Shown here piece after piece: positions 1-6,367 of a DNA stretch of 9,623 nucleotides; the first letter of the stretch is position 1, and each line of letters opens with the position of its first letter. The translations under genes and the position numbers were made by a program. Source of the DNA: Phycisphaerales bacterium (GTDB lineage Bacteria; Planctomycetota; Phycisphaerae; Sedimentisphaerales; Anaerobacaceae); NCBI GenBank assembly GCA_003533825.1, contig DQCG01000422.1:1-9623 (forward strand). Reading direction: 5' to 3'. Below the pieces are notes generated by a model, which searched no databases, was not told where the DNA came from, and was given only the letters and a program-made list of their open reading frames with translations.

Positions 1-921
1 TATTTTCTTGATATAAGGTGTCCAGAGCGCCGATTCCATCAGTAAAGTCAGCGAGTCGTATTCGAATGTGGCAAACTGCGTGTCGGGGGTCTCGCGCCCG
101 TCTCTCAGTGCGTTGACGCCGCCGGCATGAACAACTGTCTTGGGATACGGTATGTCATTCATTAAATAGCGTGCCAGGTCCAGTTGGTGGACGGCGTCGC
201 CGGGGATGGGGCCGCAACTGTATTCCCACTGATTCAGCCACCGGCGGCTCGGATTGTAAGGCAGTTTCGGTGCCGGGCCGCACCACATATCATAATCGAA
301 GCCCTCCGGAACCGGCTGGTTGGGAGCCTCCCTCTGCTTGGAATGCTGCATCATGTTGAATACGCGAACGAGGTAAATGTCGCCCATTTTGCCCGACTGA
401 ATATATTCCTTCGCCTTGCGGGTATAAGGGGCAGTACGTGTCTGCATGCCGACCTGGATGACCCTCTTATACTTTCGTGCCGCCTCTATCATTTTTCTGC
501 CTTCGAAGATGTTATGTGCCATAGGTTTTTCCACATAAACATCCTTGCCCGCCTGGCAGGCCATGATCGTGCCCAGCCCGTGCCAGTGGTCGGGTGTGGC
601 GTTGATCAGGGCATCGACGTTGCGATCCTCGAGGATTTTTCGAAAATCCTGGACCATCTTCGGCCTGGTGTCCTGTGCTTCCTCGACCGCTTCGCGGGCC
701 CGTGCGAAACGCCTCGTATTGGGATCGGAAAGATACGCGATTTCCACGTCCGGGCGCTGGGCAAATTTCTCGGCCAGGTATGTTCCTCTGCCGCCTAAAC
801 CCATAACGCCCATGATTATCTTTTCGCCCGCTGCACGTGCCCTGGGTTGCGACAACAGTGTTAAACTTGCGGCGGCACCTACGGTGCCTTTCATAAATTC
901 TCGACGATTTAATGATTTCAT
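1..921 (-). CDS. Tat-exported Gfo/Idh/MocA family oxidoreductase, 3' end cut by window edge
   Basis: Reading the minus strand from ATG at 921 gives 307 residues open to the window edge, so the C-terminus is missing. A good ribosome site (AGGAG, 932-928) lies 6 nt upstream of the start. The N-terminus has a Tat signal (NRREFMKG, residues 5-12, then a small hydrophobic stretch ending near ARA-A, residue 31). A Rossmann dinucleotide loop follows (GVMGLGGRG, 38-46), then the family motif EKP (131-133) with the presumed catalytic Lys132. H245 in GDAVHQLD fits the family catalytic His, but the usual Asp four residues before it is Gly here, with an Asp at -3. The family oxidises or reduces sugars, inositols and related polyols with tightly bound NAD(P); the Tat signal implies action outside the cytoplasm with the cofactor loaded first. 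It lies 65 nt downstream of the next minus-strand gene, so the two are probably co-transcribed. The substrate cannot be told from sequence. Confidence 0.9.
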   Translation of the reverse strand, partial: MKSLNRREFMKGTVGAAASLTLLSQPRARAAGEKIIMGVMGLGGRGTYLAEKFAQRPDVEIAYLSDPNTRRFARAREAVEEAQDTRPKMVQDFRKILEDRNVDALINATPDHWHGLGTIMACQAGKDVYVEKPMAHNIFEGRKMIEAARKYKRVIQVGMQTRTAPYTRKAKEYIQSGKMGDIYLVRVFNMMQHSKQREAPNQPVPEGFDYDMWCGPAPKLPYNPSRRWLNQWEYSCGPIPGDAVHQLDLARYLMNDIPYPKTVVHAGGVNALRDGRETPDTQFATFEYDSLTLLMESALWTPYIKKI

Positions 922-986
922 TTTCTGCTCCTAATCAAGAGTCTTTCACAGGAAAAATTTGCGGTACAAAACCGGATGCTCTATAT

Positions 987-2321
987 CTATAACGTCAAAT
1001 TCCCACGATATTCGTAGTGGAGATAATCATTCGCCTCCGGTACGTTCGTAAACTTCATGTTCTCGCCGTCCCAGTTCAGTTTCTGCCCCATGCGGATGGC
1101 GATATTGCCCAGCAGGGTCATTTCGGTTAGCGGCCCGCCGATATCGAAATTGCATCCCGCCGGTTTGCCGCCCTTGCATGCCTCGACCCACTCTTTGTAG
1201 TGCCCGATTGAGCGGGGCAGCATCTTTGGCGGGCGTTTGTAATCTTTCATCCGAGTTTCAGGTATTAGCCTTAGACTGCCGGCGCTGAAGCCGCACAACA
1301 GGGAGGCTTCTTGTCCGACAAATATCAATCCTTCGGCGCCCAGTTGCCGGCTGTCCTCAAGTCCCTCGGGCCGGCGGGGCTTCAGGCCTCCGTCGTACCA
1401 GGTCATTTTTACGGCGGGCATGCCCTCGCGAGCGGGGAAATCATAATGAACCATTGACGCCGAAGGTGCTGTCTCCGGGAAGAGTTTTGTTGAGCTGGCA
1501 TGGATACTGGTTGGATGCCCGAGCTTCAGCGCCCTAACAATATGGGCGAAAGTGTGGCAGCCCATATCTCCCAGCGCGCCGGTGCCGAAGTCCCACCATC
1601 CGCGCCATTTGAACGGCACATAGGCCGGATGATAAGGCCGATACGGAGCCGGACCCAGCCACATATCCCAGTCCAGTCCCGCGGGCACAGGCGGCGTATC
1701 TTTGGGCCGCTCGATCCCCTGGGGCCATATCGGCCTGTTCGACCAGACGTGAACCTCCCGTACCGGGCCGATGGCGCCGTCCCATATCCATTCGCACAGT
1801 ATGCGCTGGGCTTCCGAGGCATCCGACTGAACGCTCATCTGGGTGCAGACTTTTGCCTTGTGTGCGGCCTGGGTCAGCATCCGGGCCTCGTAGATCGTTC
1901 TGGTCAGCGGTTTTGCGCAGTAGATATGCTTGCCCATCTTGATTGCCATGCTTGCTATGATTGCATGCGTATGGTCGGGCGTGCCGATGACTACGGCGTC
2001 GATATTTTTCTCTTTTTCGAGCATTTTGCGAAAATCGCGATAAATTTTCGCCCCGGGATACCGCTTGTATGTGTTTGTCGCGTATTTTTCGTCCACGTCG
2101 CAAAGTGCGACGATATTTTCACTGCTTACACTTCGAATATAGCCGCCGCCCATGCCGCCGACGCCTACGCCGGCAATATTGAGCTTACGGCTCGGAGGAA
2201 CATTGCCGCTGCGGCCCAGTACACCGCTGGGGACGACAGTCAAGGCTGCCGCGGCTGCCATAAAATCCCGGCGGGATATTCCGCATTTTTGCTTATGGCT
2301 GATTTTTGCATTGCTTTTCAC
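987..2321 (-). CDS. Tat-exported Gfo/Idh/MocA family oxidoreductase (GTG start)
   Basis: This is a complete 444-residue protein. The frame stays open up to 2501, but I choose GTG at 2321: AAGGAG (2334-2329) sits 7 nt before it, and the Tat signal then falls near the N-terminus (GISRRDFMAAAAALTVV, residues 14-30). The upstream extension reads as non-protein-like sequence. Domains: Rossmann loop IAGVGVGGMGGG (49-60); TPDHTHA (114-120); KHIYCAKPL (131-139), where the usual Glu of EKP is Ala136 but Lys137 is kept; and GDMGCH (251-256), giving Asp252 and His256 with the D-x3-H spacing of the family. The C-terminal alpha/beta domain carries WLGPAPYRPYHPAY (221-234), as in many planctomycete homologues. 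It is probably the first gene of a two-gene minus-strand operon. The reaction is likely NAD(P)-dependent oxidation of a sugar or cyclitol in the envelope; the substrate is unknown. It could also be a non-redox glycoside-cleaving relative of the fold. Confidence 0.92.
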   Translation of the reverse strand: MKSNAKISHKQKCGISRRDFMAAAAALTVVPSGVLGRSGNVPPSRKLNIAGVGVGGMGGGYIRSVSSENIVALCDVDEKYATNTYKRYPGAKIYRDFRKMLEKEKNIDAVVIGTPDHTHAIIASMAIKMGKHIYCAKPLTRTIYEARMLTQAAHKAKVCTQMSVQSDASEAQRILCEWIWDGAIGPVREVHVWSNRPIWPQGIERPKDTPPVPAGLDWDMWLGPAPYRPYHPAYVPFKWRGWWDFGTGALGDMGCHTFAHIVRALKLGHPTSIHASSTKLFPETAPSASMVHYDFPAREGMPAVKMTWYDGGLKPRRPEGLEDSRQLGAEGLIFVGQEASLLCGFSAGSLRLIPETRMKDYKRPPKMLPRSIGHYKEWVEACKGGKPAGCNFDIGGPLTEMTLLGNIAIRMGQKLNWDGENMKFTNVPEANDYLHYEYRGNLTL

Positions 2322-2646
2322 GATGATGCTCCTTTTTTTCAAGTTGATATTTGAACCTGAGCGGGCAGGCCGTGGGGCAGCCGTCGTCCTTCCATCCGGC
2401 CTGGCCGGGGTTGATATTATCCGCAGAGATTCGGTTGTGCAAGAATTTCCCGCAGGCCAAAATGCAAATGTTCGAAAATTCCACTGGCATTGTGAGGCCA
2501 ATCAGTGTATTATGATGGTTTGGAGATTGAACGATTTAGTTAAGCGGCGATGGCCGGGAGGTATCAGCCGATGTGTTGTAATATGTTTCGAAGAAGCAGA
2601 GTACATATCAAACCGAAATTTTCTCATGCAATGAAGGGAGCTTAAA
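2322..2646. other. divergent intergenic region between an oxidoreductase operon and the aminotransferase
   Basis: This 325-nt spacer separates divergently transcribed genes and must hold both promoters. The half near the minus-strand gene is GC-rich; the half near the aminotransferase is AT-richer. I see a candidate minus-strand promoter and palindrome at 2396-2442, listed separately. On the plus strand I find no convincing -35/-10 pair, although TATTAT occurs at 2508-2513. The plus-strand gene has a ribosome site AAGGGAG at 2634-2640. No coding potential is credible here. Confidence 0.6.
2396..2442 (-). promoter_or_regulatory. candidate promoter and palindromic operator for the minus-strand oxidoreductase operon
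   Basis: On the minus strand TTGCAC (2442-2437) and TAATAT (2419-2414) are 17 nt apart, giving only partial matches to a sigma-70 promoter. The predicted start point, near 2407, falls inside a 13-base perfect palindrome CCGGCCTGGCCGG (2396-2408), about 75 nt upstream of the GTG. A palindrome on the start point is where a repressor site would be expected; in RNA it could also form a short hairpin. Both the promoter and the operator role are weak inferences. Confidence 0.25.
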
Positions 2647-3993
2647 ATGGATGGTAAGAATTTAACCAGGCGAGCGTTCCTGGCCGCGTCGACCGGTACG
2701 ATCGCCGCTGTTGCGTCGAGCCGGGTACCTGTATACGCAAATGCCGGTAAAAAGGCAGGCAAGCTGGCCATTAAAGGCGGCAAACCCGTTCGAACCAAGA
2801 AATGGCCCGCATGGCCTCAATGGGACGAATCCGCTGAGGAGCATGTCATTTCCATACTCCGCAGCGGTAACTGGTTCAGAGGCCGGGGCAGTACAGTGAC
2901 AACATTCGAAAAGAAATACGCCGAGCTGCTGGGAGCCAGGCGTTGCATTTGCACCTTTAACGGAACCAACGCCCTGCTGACCGCAATGCACGTGCTCGAT
3001 ATCGGCGTCGGCGATGAGGTGATTGTTTCGCCCTATACATTTATTGCCACGTACAATGTGGTCATAGGTTCGTCCGCCCTACCGGTCTTTGCCGATACCG
3101 ACCCCGAGACCCTCCAGATCAATCCGGACAAGATCGAAGAGAGAATCACCAGGAAAACCAAAGCGATTATGCCCGTGCACATCCTGGGCCTGCCGGCGAA
3201 CATGGACAAAATCATGGCCATCGCCAAGAAGCACAACCTTATTGTCATCGAAGATGCATGCCAGGCGTGGCTTGCAGAATGGAGAGGCAAAAAGTGCGGT
3301 ACACTGGGAGACCTGGGGTGCTTTAGCTTCCAGAACTCCAAACATCTGCCCATCGGCGAAGGCGGTGCCATAGTCGGAAACGATGAAGAGCTCATGGACA
3401 GAGTCATGTCGTACCACAACTGCGGCAGGCCATACGGAAGCGTCAAGAGGACCAGCAGTTACCCCATTATCGGCACCAACCGCAGGATGCTGGAATACCA
3501 GGCCGCCGTGGGACTTTCGCAGATAAAGCGTTTGGAAAGCGACACGGCGCGGCGCAACGAGAACGCCGGGTACCTGACCTCCAGAATCAAGGACATTCCC
3601 GGCATCATTCCGCACAAGCTGTACGAAGGTGTCACCAGGGCGGCGTATCATTTGTATCCATTCCGCTATAAGAAGGAGCACTTCAACAACGCGCCCAGGG
3701 ACAAGTTCCTCGCCGCTCTTAGGGCCGAAGGTGTCCCCTGCTCCGGCGGATATGGCCCACAGTACCGTGACGGTCTGATTGAAGAGGCCCTGAATTCCAA
3801 GAATTTCAAACGCAGTTTCTCGAAGGCCAGGCTCGATAAATACCGCCGGGAACTGAATTACCCCGGCAACGACCAGCTCTGCAGGGAAGCGGTTTGGATC
3901 GGCCAGAATATGCTTCTCGGAAGCAGGAGTGACACCGGTGACATTGCCGACGCCATCTTGAAAGTATACGAGAACAGAGACAAGCTGGCTTAG
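2647..3993 (+). CDS. Tat-exported DegT/DnrJ/EryC1/StrS family aminotransferase
   Basis: This is a complete 448-residue protein with a ribosome site (GGAG, 2637-2640) 6 nt before ATG. Its N-terminus is a Tat signal: LTRRAFLAASTGTIAAVASS (residues 6-25), ending near YANA (33). The mature part is a fold-type I PLP aminotransferase of the sugar-aminotransferase family: FNGTNAL (104-110) for the cofactor phosphate, VIEDACQA (200-207) with Asp203 facing the pyridine nitrogen, and CFSFQNSK (225-232) with Lys232 as Schiff-base lysine, followed by GEGG (237-240). The length is normal for the family plus a leader. Relatives transfer an amino group from Glu or Gln to keto-sugars. In the kanosamine pathway a Gfo/Idh dehydrogenase makes the 3-keto sugar for such an enzyme, and Gfo/Idh genes also flank this one. 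Most family members are cytoplasmic, so the export signal is unusual. The gene stands alone: divergent from the oxidoreductases and converging 29 nt from the ceramidase-like gene. Confidence 0.93.
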   Translation: MDGKNLTRRAFLAASTGTIAAVASSRVPVYANAGKKAGKLAIKGGKPVRTKKWPAWPQWDESAEEHVISILRSGNWFRGRGSTVTTFEKKYAELLGARRCICTFNGTNALLTAMHVLDIGVGDEVIVSPYTFIATYNVVIGSSALPVFADTDPETLQINPDKIEERITRKTKAIMPVHILGLPANMDKIMAIAKKHNLIVIEDACQAWLAEWRGKKCGTLGDLGCFSFQNSKHLPIGEGGAIVGNDEELMDRVMSYHNCGRPYGSVKRTSSYPIIGTNRRMLEYQAAVGLSQIKRLESDTARRNENAGYLTSRIKDIPGIIPHKLYEGVTRAAYHLYPFRYKKEHFNNAPRDKFLAALRAEGVPCSGGYGPQYRDGLIEEALNSKNFKRSFSKARLDKYRRELNYPGNDQLCREAVWIGQNMLLGSRSDTGDIADAILKVYENRDKLA

Positions 3994-4022
3994 ACGAAAA
4001 CCTGATAAAACCTGAGAATGTA

Positions 4023-5345
4023 TTACGTGCCCTGCTTGAGCCGCTCGACGAGCTCCAGGGCACGTTCCGTAACTATTTCGCCGGCACCCGGCGCGAGGTT
4101 TGTGCCGGCGCCCGGCTCGTAGCCGCCTTCTTTGTAAGCGCCGCGGGGGCAGACGTAGCCGACCGCGTCGTTCGCCAGGGAAACGACGAAGAGATTCTCG
4201 ATGCCGGCTTTCGCTTTAATCTCAAGGCCGATTTCGACCAGAACCTCGCCGGGCAGGCCAAGGATATAAACATCGCCGATTCTCAGAACCTGAATCTCAG
4301 TCTCCTGTGTCTCAGCATCTTTGCCGATACTGATTTTCCTTTCCGGCGGCAGATCTTTCTTTATAGGAAGGCTGACTGGTCGTTTGAGAGCACTTATCTT
4401 CACGTCGCTGCACGGCTGCGTGAACTGGATATGCCGCAGGGCCGCCCCGCCGAGCGCCTTGCCGGTCTGCATGCGGGGATGCGTCCTGTTGAGCCGGACC
4501 GGATTCATATTGCCCGCCGTGCCTAACAGGAAAATGCAATTGCCGCCCTCGGCCTGCTTGATGACCCGGGCGGTGTAGCCGGGATAGTCGGCCGATATGT
4601 AGAAAAATTTATCGCGCATCGGATCCCCGCTGACCGGGTGGCAGGCATAATTTACCACCGCCGCAACCAGCGCACCATCCGAATCGTCGACTCGCAGCAC
4701 GCACAGTTCCGGGTCGATGGGGCCGAACGCCAAATCCGGGCTCGCCGGCGGAAGGTTGAACGTCATCGCCACCGTGCCATCAGGCTTTTTCGTCCTGCGA
4801 TTATAAACGATTTCCGTCATTTCGCCTTTGCCCACGCCCAGCTTGACCTCCTTAATATCCCTCTCAGCGAGCATTATCGAATCGAATATCTTTTTCTTGA
4901 GAATTTGAACGTAGGATTCGTCGATCTCAGCGACGGCCGCATCGGGCCAGGTTTTGGCGATTCGGTCTATCTTGGGTGCAAAATGCGTGTGTGTCCCGCA
5001 GATCATGACATTCTCCTGCGGGATGCCAATTTTCTCCTGCGCATGCCGCCGAATCTCATTGGTCATTTCAAGAGGCACCCAGAGCAGGTCGGCCGAGACA
5101 ATGGCGATTTTGTTCTGCCCGTCATCGAGGACCAGCGCCTTAGCATAAAGCGGATCGAGTATGCCCTCGCTGGGTTTGTTACGAGACCCATAGCCGGAAA
5201 GCCACGCCCCGATAGGCGGCGTAATATCCACCTTCGCGGTCCCTCCCTTGAGCGCACCCTCGGCAGAAGAGCCAAAAACGCAGGCTAAAAGAATCATTCC
5301 GACCACCAGCGTGGTCCCGGCAGCATTTTTTTTCATGAAAATCAT
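4023..5345 (-). CDS. secreted neutral/alkaline non-lysosomal ceramidase-family hydrolase
   Basis: This is a complete 440-residue protein. ATG at 5345 has AAGGA (5357-5353) 7 nt upstream; a second ATG three codons later has no better site. A hydrophobic signal segment spans residues 11-26; it contains LLAC (19-22), a weak lipobox, so either signal peptidase I or lipid attachment is possible. The mature protein begins GGTAKVDITPPIGAWLSGYG (34-53), the hallmark of the neutral ceramidase N-terminal domain. Zinc ligands are suggested by GTHTH (117-121) and NYACHPV (232-238, His236); Glu367 in LPGEVLVEIG fits the family's metal or catalytic Glu. ANDAVGYVCPRGAYKEGGYEP (391-411) corresponds to the conserved region near the active-site Tyr. 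Full ceramidases run to about 650-750 residues with an Ig-like C-terminal domain, and that domain is absent here. The likely chemistry is zinc-dependent hydrolysis of an N-acyl bond; ceramide itself is doubtful as substrate. It diverges by 44 nt from the toxin-antitoxin pair. Confidence 0.88.
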   Translation of the reverse strand: MIFMKKNAAGTTLVVGMILLACVFGSSAEGALKGGTAKVDITPPIGAWLSGYGSRNKPSEGILDPLYAKALVLDDGQNKIAIVSADLLWVPLEMTNEIRRHAQEKIGIPQENVMICGTHTHFAPKIDRIAKTWPDAAVAEIDESYVQILKKKIFDSIMLAERDIKEVKLGVGKGEMTEIVYNRRTKKPDGTVAMTFNLPPASPDLAFGPIDPELCVLRVDDSDGALVAAVVNYACHPVSGDPMRDKFFYISADYPGYTARVIKQAEGGNCIFLLGTAGNMNPVRLNRTHPRMQTGKALGGAALRHIQFTQPCSDVKISALKRPVSLPIKKDLPPERKISIGKDAETQETEIQVLRIGDVYILGLPGEVLVEIGLEIKAKAGIENLFVVSLANDAVGYVCPRGAYKEGGYEPGAGTNLAPGAGEIVTERALELVERLKQGT

Positions 5346-5361
5346 ATCACAATCCTTACAA

Positions 5362-5385
5362 TTAATTAAAATATGGTATAATTAA
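5362..5385 (+). promoter_or_regulatory. extended -10 promoter with overlapping repeat operator, toxin-antitoxin pair
   Basis: TGGTATAAT at 5374-5382 is a perfect extended -10 element (TGn-TATAAT). A -35 is weak (CTTACA or TTACAA near 5355-5361), which extended -10 promoters tolerate. TTAATTA (5362-5368) and TAATTAA (5379-5385) form a 7-bp inverted repeat flanking and overlapping the -10; the same bases also give an 8-bp direct repeat TAATTAAA (5363-5370, 5379-5386). Such a site fits autorepression by the antitoxin-toxin complex. The predicted start point, 5389-5390, coincides with the toxin ATG. Confidence 0.65.
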
Positions 5386-5389
5386 ATCA

Positions 5390-5638
5390 ATGGAATATAA
5401 AGTAAAATTTAAGCCCAGAGCCATAAAAGACTGTAAGTCGATCGATAAGAAAAGATTAAAATCGATATTCAACAAAATCGAATTATTATCGAATAACTTG
5501 CAGGGCGATGTAAAAAAATTAACAAATTTTACGCCGGAATATCGTCTTCGAATTGGAGATTATAGAATTCTTTTTGAAACGGAGAAAGACGAAATAATCA
5601 TTTACAGAATAATGCATCGAAAGAAAGCATACAAGTAA
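5390..5638 (+). CDS. type II toxin, RelE/ParE superfamily
   Basis: This is an 82-residue basic protein. It carries the RelE/ParE core: an N-terminal beta strand and two helices (residues 1-37), VKKLTN (41-46), the central YRLRIGDYRILFE (51-63) and the C-terminal IYRIMHRKKAYK (71-82). Arg54, Arg59, Arg77, Lys78 and Tyr81 lie where RelE-type ribosome-dependent mRNA interferases keep their RNA-contacting and catalytic residues, so mRNA cleavage is more likely than the gyrase poisoning of ParE; this is judged from motifs only. There is no Shine-Dalgarno sequence before the ATG and the promoter lies directly upstream, so the transcript may be leaderless. The antitoxin gene follows after 12 nt. Toxin-first order is the reverse of classical relBE. 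The coding sequence is clearly more A+T-rich than the flanking metabolic genes, consistent with horizontal arrival. Confidence 0.88.
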   Translation: MEYKVKFKPRAIKDCKSIDKKRLKSIFNKIELLSNNLQGDVKKLTNFTPEYRLRIGDYRILFETEKDEIIIYRIMHRKKAYK

Positions 5639-5650
5639 GGTGGTTTCGAT

Positions 5651-5851
5651 ATGATGAATTTTCATGCTAATATATTAAAAAAGAACGGCGAGAAAGAATT
5701 CGTTGTCATTCCTTACGAGATATTCGTAAAAATTCAAGGAGAGCTTGATGATTATGAGTGCCTGAAAGCCCTTCGCCAGGCAAAAGCAGAAGAAGCAAAC
5801 TCAAAAACGACTTCATTCAACCAGGTAAAAAAACAATTGAACATTAAATAA
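5651..5851 (+). CDS. antitoxin, probable Phd/YefM type
   Basis: This is a 66-residue protein directly behind the RelE-like toxin. Its ribosome site AAGGTGGT (5637-5644) overlaps the toxin stop codon (5636-5638), so translation is probably coupled. Start codons at 5651 and 5654 are both possible; the first has the better spacing (6 nt). Residues 15-46 (EFVVIPYEIFVKIQ, then GELDDYECLKALRQAKAE) resemble the Phd/YefM pattern of a strand giving V-x-P-x-E, an amphipathic helix and an acidic DD segment. The tail (NQVKKQLNIK, 57-66) resembles the toxin-neutralising C-terminus. The N-terminal DNA-binding part is shorter than in most Phd proteins. The family assignment is from pattern; antitoxin role is strongly supported by position. 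Confidence 0.78.
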   Translation: MMNFHANILKKNGEKEFVVIPYEIFVKIQGELDDYECLKALRQAKAEEANSKTTSFNQVKKQLNIK

Positions 5852-5898
5852 ATCTCATTTCTCGTGGATGGCTTGAGCAAGTTTCGCCTCACTGGTCA

Positions 5899-6221
5899 AT
5901 TGGCTTTGATTGGCTTTGTTTTTTAGACCTAAAAACCGCCCAAAACCGGAAAAATCTCCATAAATCCTTACTATTGTTGACTTAGTACGATTTTGCCCAT
6001 TTTAACATTGGCTTTGTTTTTTCAAATACCTTTTCCTCATCTTGACGCTGCCTGCTGAACGCAGTCCTTGGGACTTCTTACGGAGAACACTGAACGCTAT
6101 TAAATTGGCTTTGAATTGGCTTTGTTTTTTCGCCGTCTCAAAGCATGAAAATCTTTCATATTCTCCTTTTATATAGACACTTATGCTCATTTTGGCTGTC
6201 AGGAAATTGGCTTTGTTTTTT
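5899..6221. repeat. four ATTGGCTTTG boxes, each followed by exactly six T
   Basis: The 10-mer ATTGGCTTTG occurs at 5899-5908, 5909-5918, 6007-6016, 6104-6113, 6115-6124 and 6206-6215. In each of the four groups the last copy runs straight into T6 (5919-5924, 6017-6022, 6125-6130, 6216-6221). T6 ends are 98, 108 and 91 nt apart. Groups alternate double, single, double, single. On the minus strand each unit reads AAAAAACAAAGCCAAT. The sequence between boxes is not conserved overall, so these are dispersed short units and not a long tandem repeat. There is no hairpin before the T tracts, which argues against ordinary terminators. The function is unknown. Confidence 0.85.
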
Positions 6222-6246
6222 CAAATTAGCCACGAATTCACTTGGC

Positions 6247-6264
6247 GCGGCTTCGCTTAGCCGC
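6247..6264. repeat. GC-rich hairpin within AT-rich DNA
   Basis: GCGGCT (6247-6252) and AGCCGC (6259-6264) form a perfect 6-bp stem with a 6-nt loop (TCGCTT). No T tract follows on the plus strand. The preceding bases (TTAGCCACGAATTC, 6226-6239) resemble, from memory, a phrase common in intergenic repeats of planctomycete and related draft genomes; that recollection is unverified. Confidence 0.45.
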
Positions 6265-6304
6265 AACCAAAATATTTAAGATCGGCTCTTGCAAATCCGG
6301 CGAA

Positions 6305-6367
6305 TTGTTTTTCGCCTTCGCCTTTCTTTTCACCGCCTCATTTTCTTGCGAAGGCGGCGAAAAACAA
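6305..6367. repeat. long inverted repeat with a single 3-nt bulge
   Basis: The left arm TTGTTTTTCGCCTTCGC (6305-6321) is the reverse complement of the right arm (6348-6367) except for three extra bases (one GGC/GCC triplet) in the right arm. The loop is 26 nt (6322-6347). As RNA this would give a 17-bp stem with one bulge. As DNA it may be a miniature palindromic element. The right arm is not followed by a T tract on the plus strand, so a plus-strand terminator is unlikely. On the minus strand the stem ends in a T-rich run but no gene lies immediately upstream. Confidence 0.7.

Noticed and set aside
184..798. 204-residue plus-strand reading frame near the left edge
   Set aside because: Antisense to the well-supported oxidoreductase reading from 921; no ribosome site.
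1500..2354. 284-residue plus-strand reading frame opposite the oxidoreductase
   Set aside because: It is an antisense shadow of a clearly homologous gene with intact motifs on the minus strand.
2322..2501. 60-residue N-terminal extension of the minus-strand oxidoreductase
   Set aside because: The ribosome site and Tat signal both point to GTG at 2321; the extension has no signal or domain features.
3994..4022. bidirectional terminator between the convergent genes
   Set aside because: The 29-nt gap has no inverted repeat and no T tract.
5919..5924. intrinsic terminator of the toxin-antitoxin operon at the first T6 tract
   Set aside because: No stable GC-rich hairpin precedes the T run; all four T6 tracts share this lack.
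6002..6190. 62-residue minus-strand reading frame
   Set aside because: Its KKQSQ stretches come directly from the AAAAAACAAAGCCAAT repeat units; there is no ribosome site and the composition is not protein-like.
5899..6221. CRISPR array
   Set aside because: The repeated core is only 10 bp, intervals vary from 91 to 108 nt, groups hold one or two cores, and there is no cas gene.
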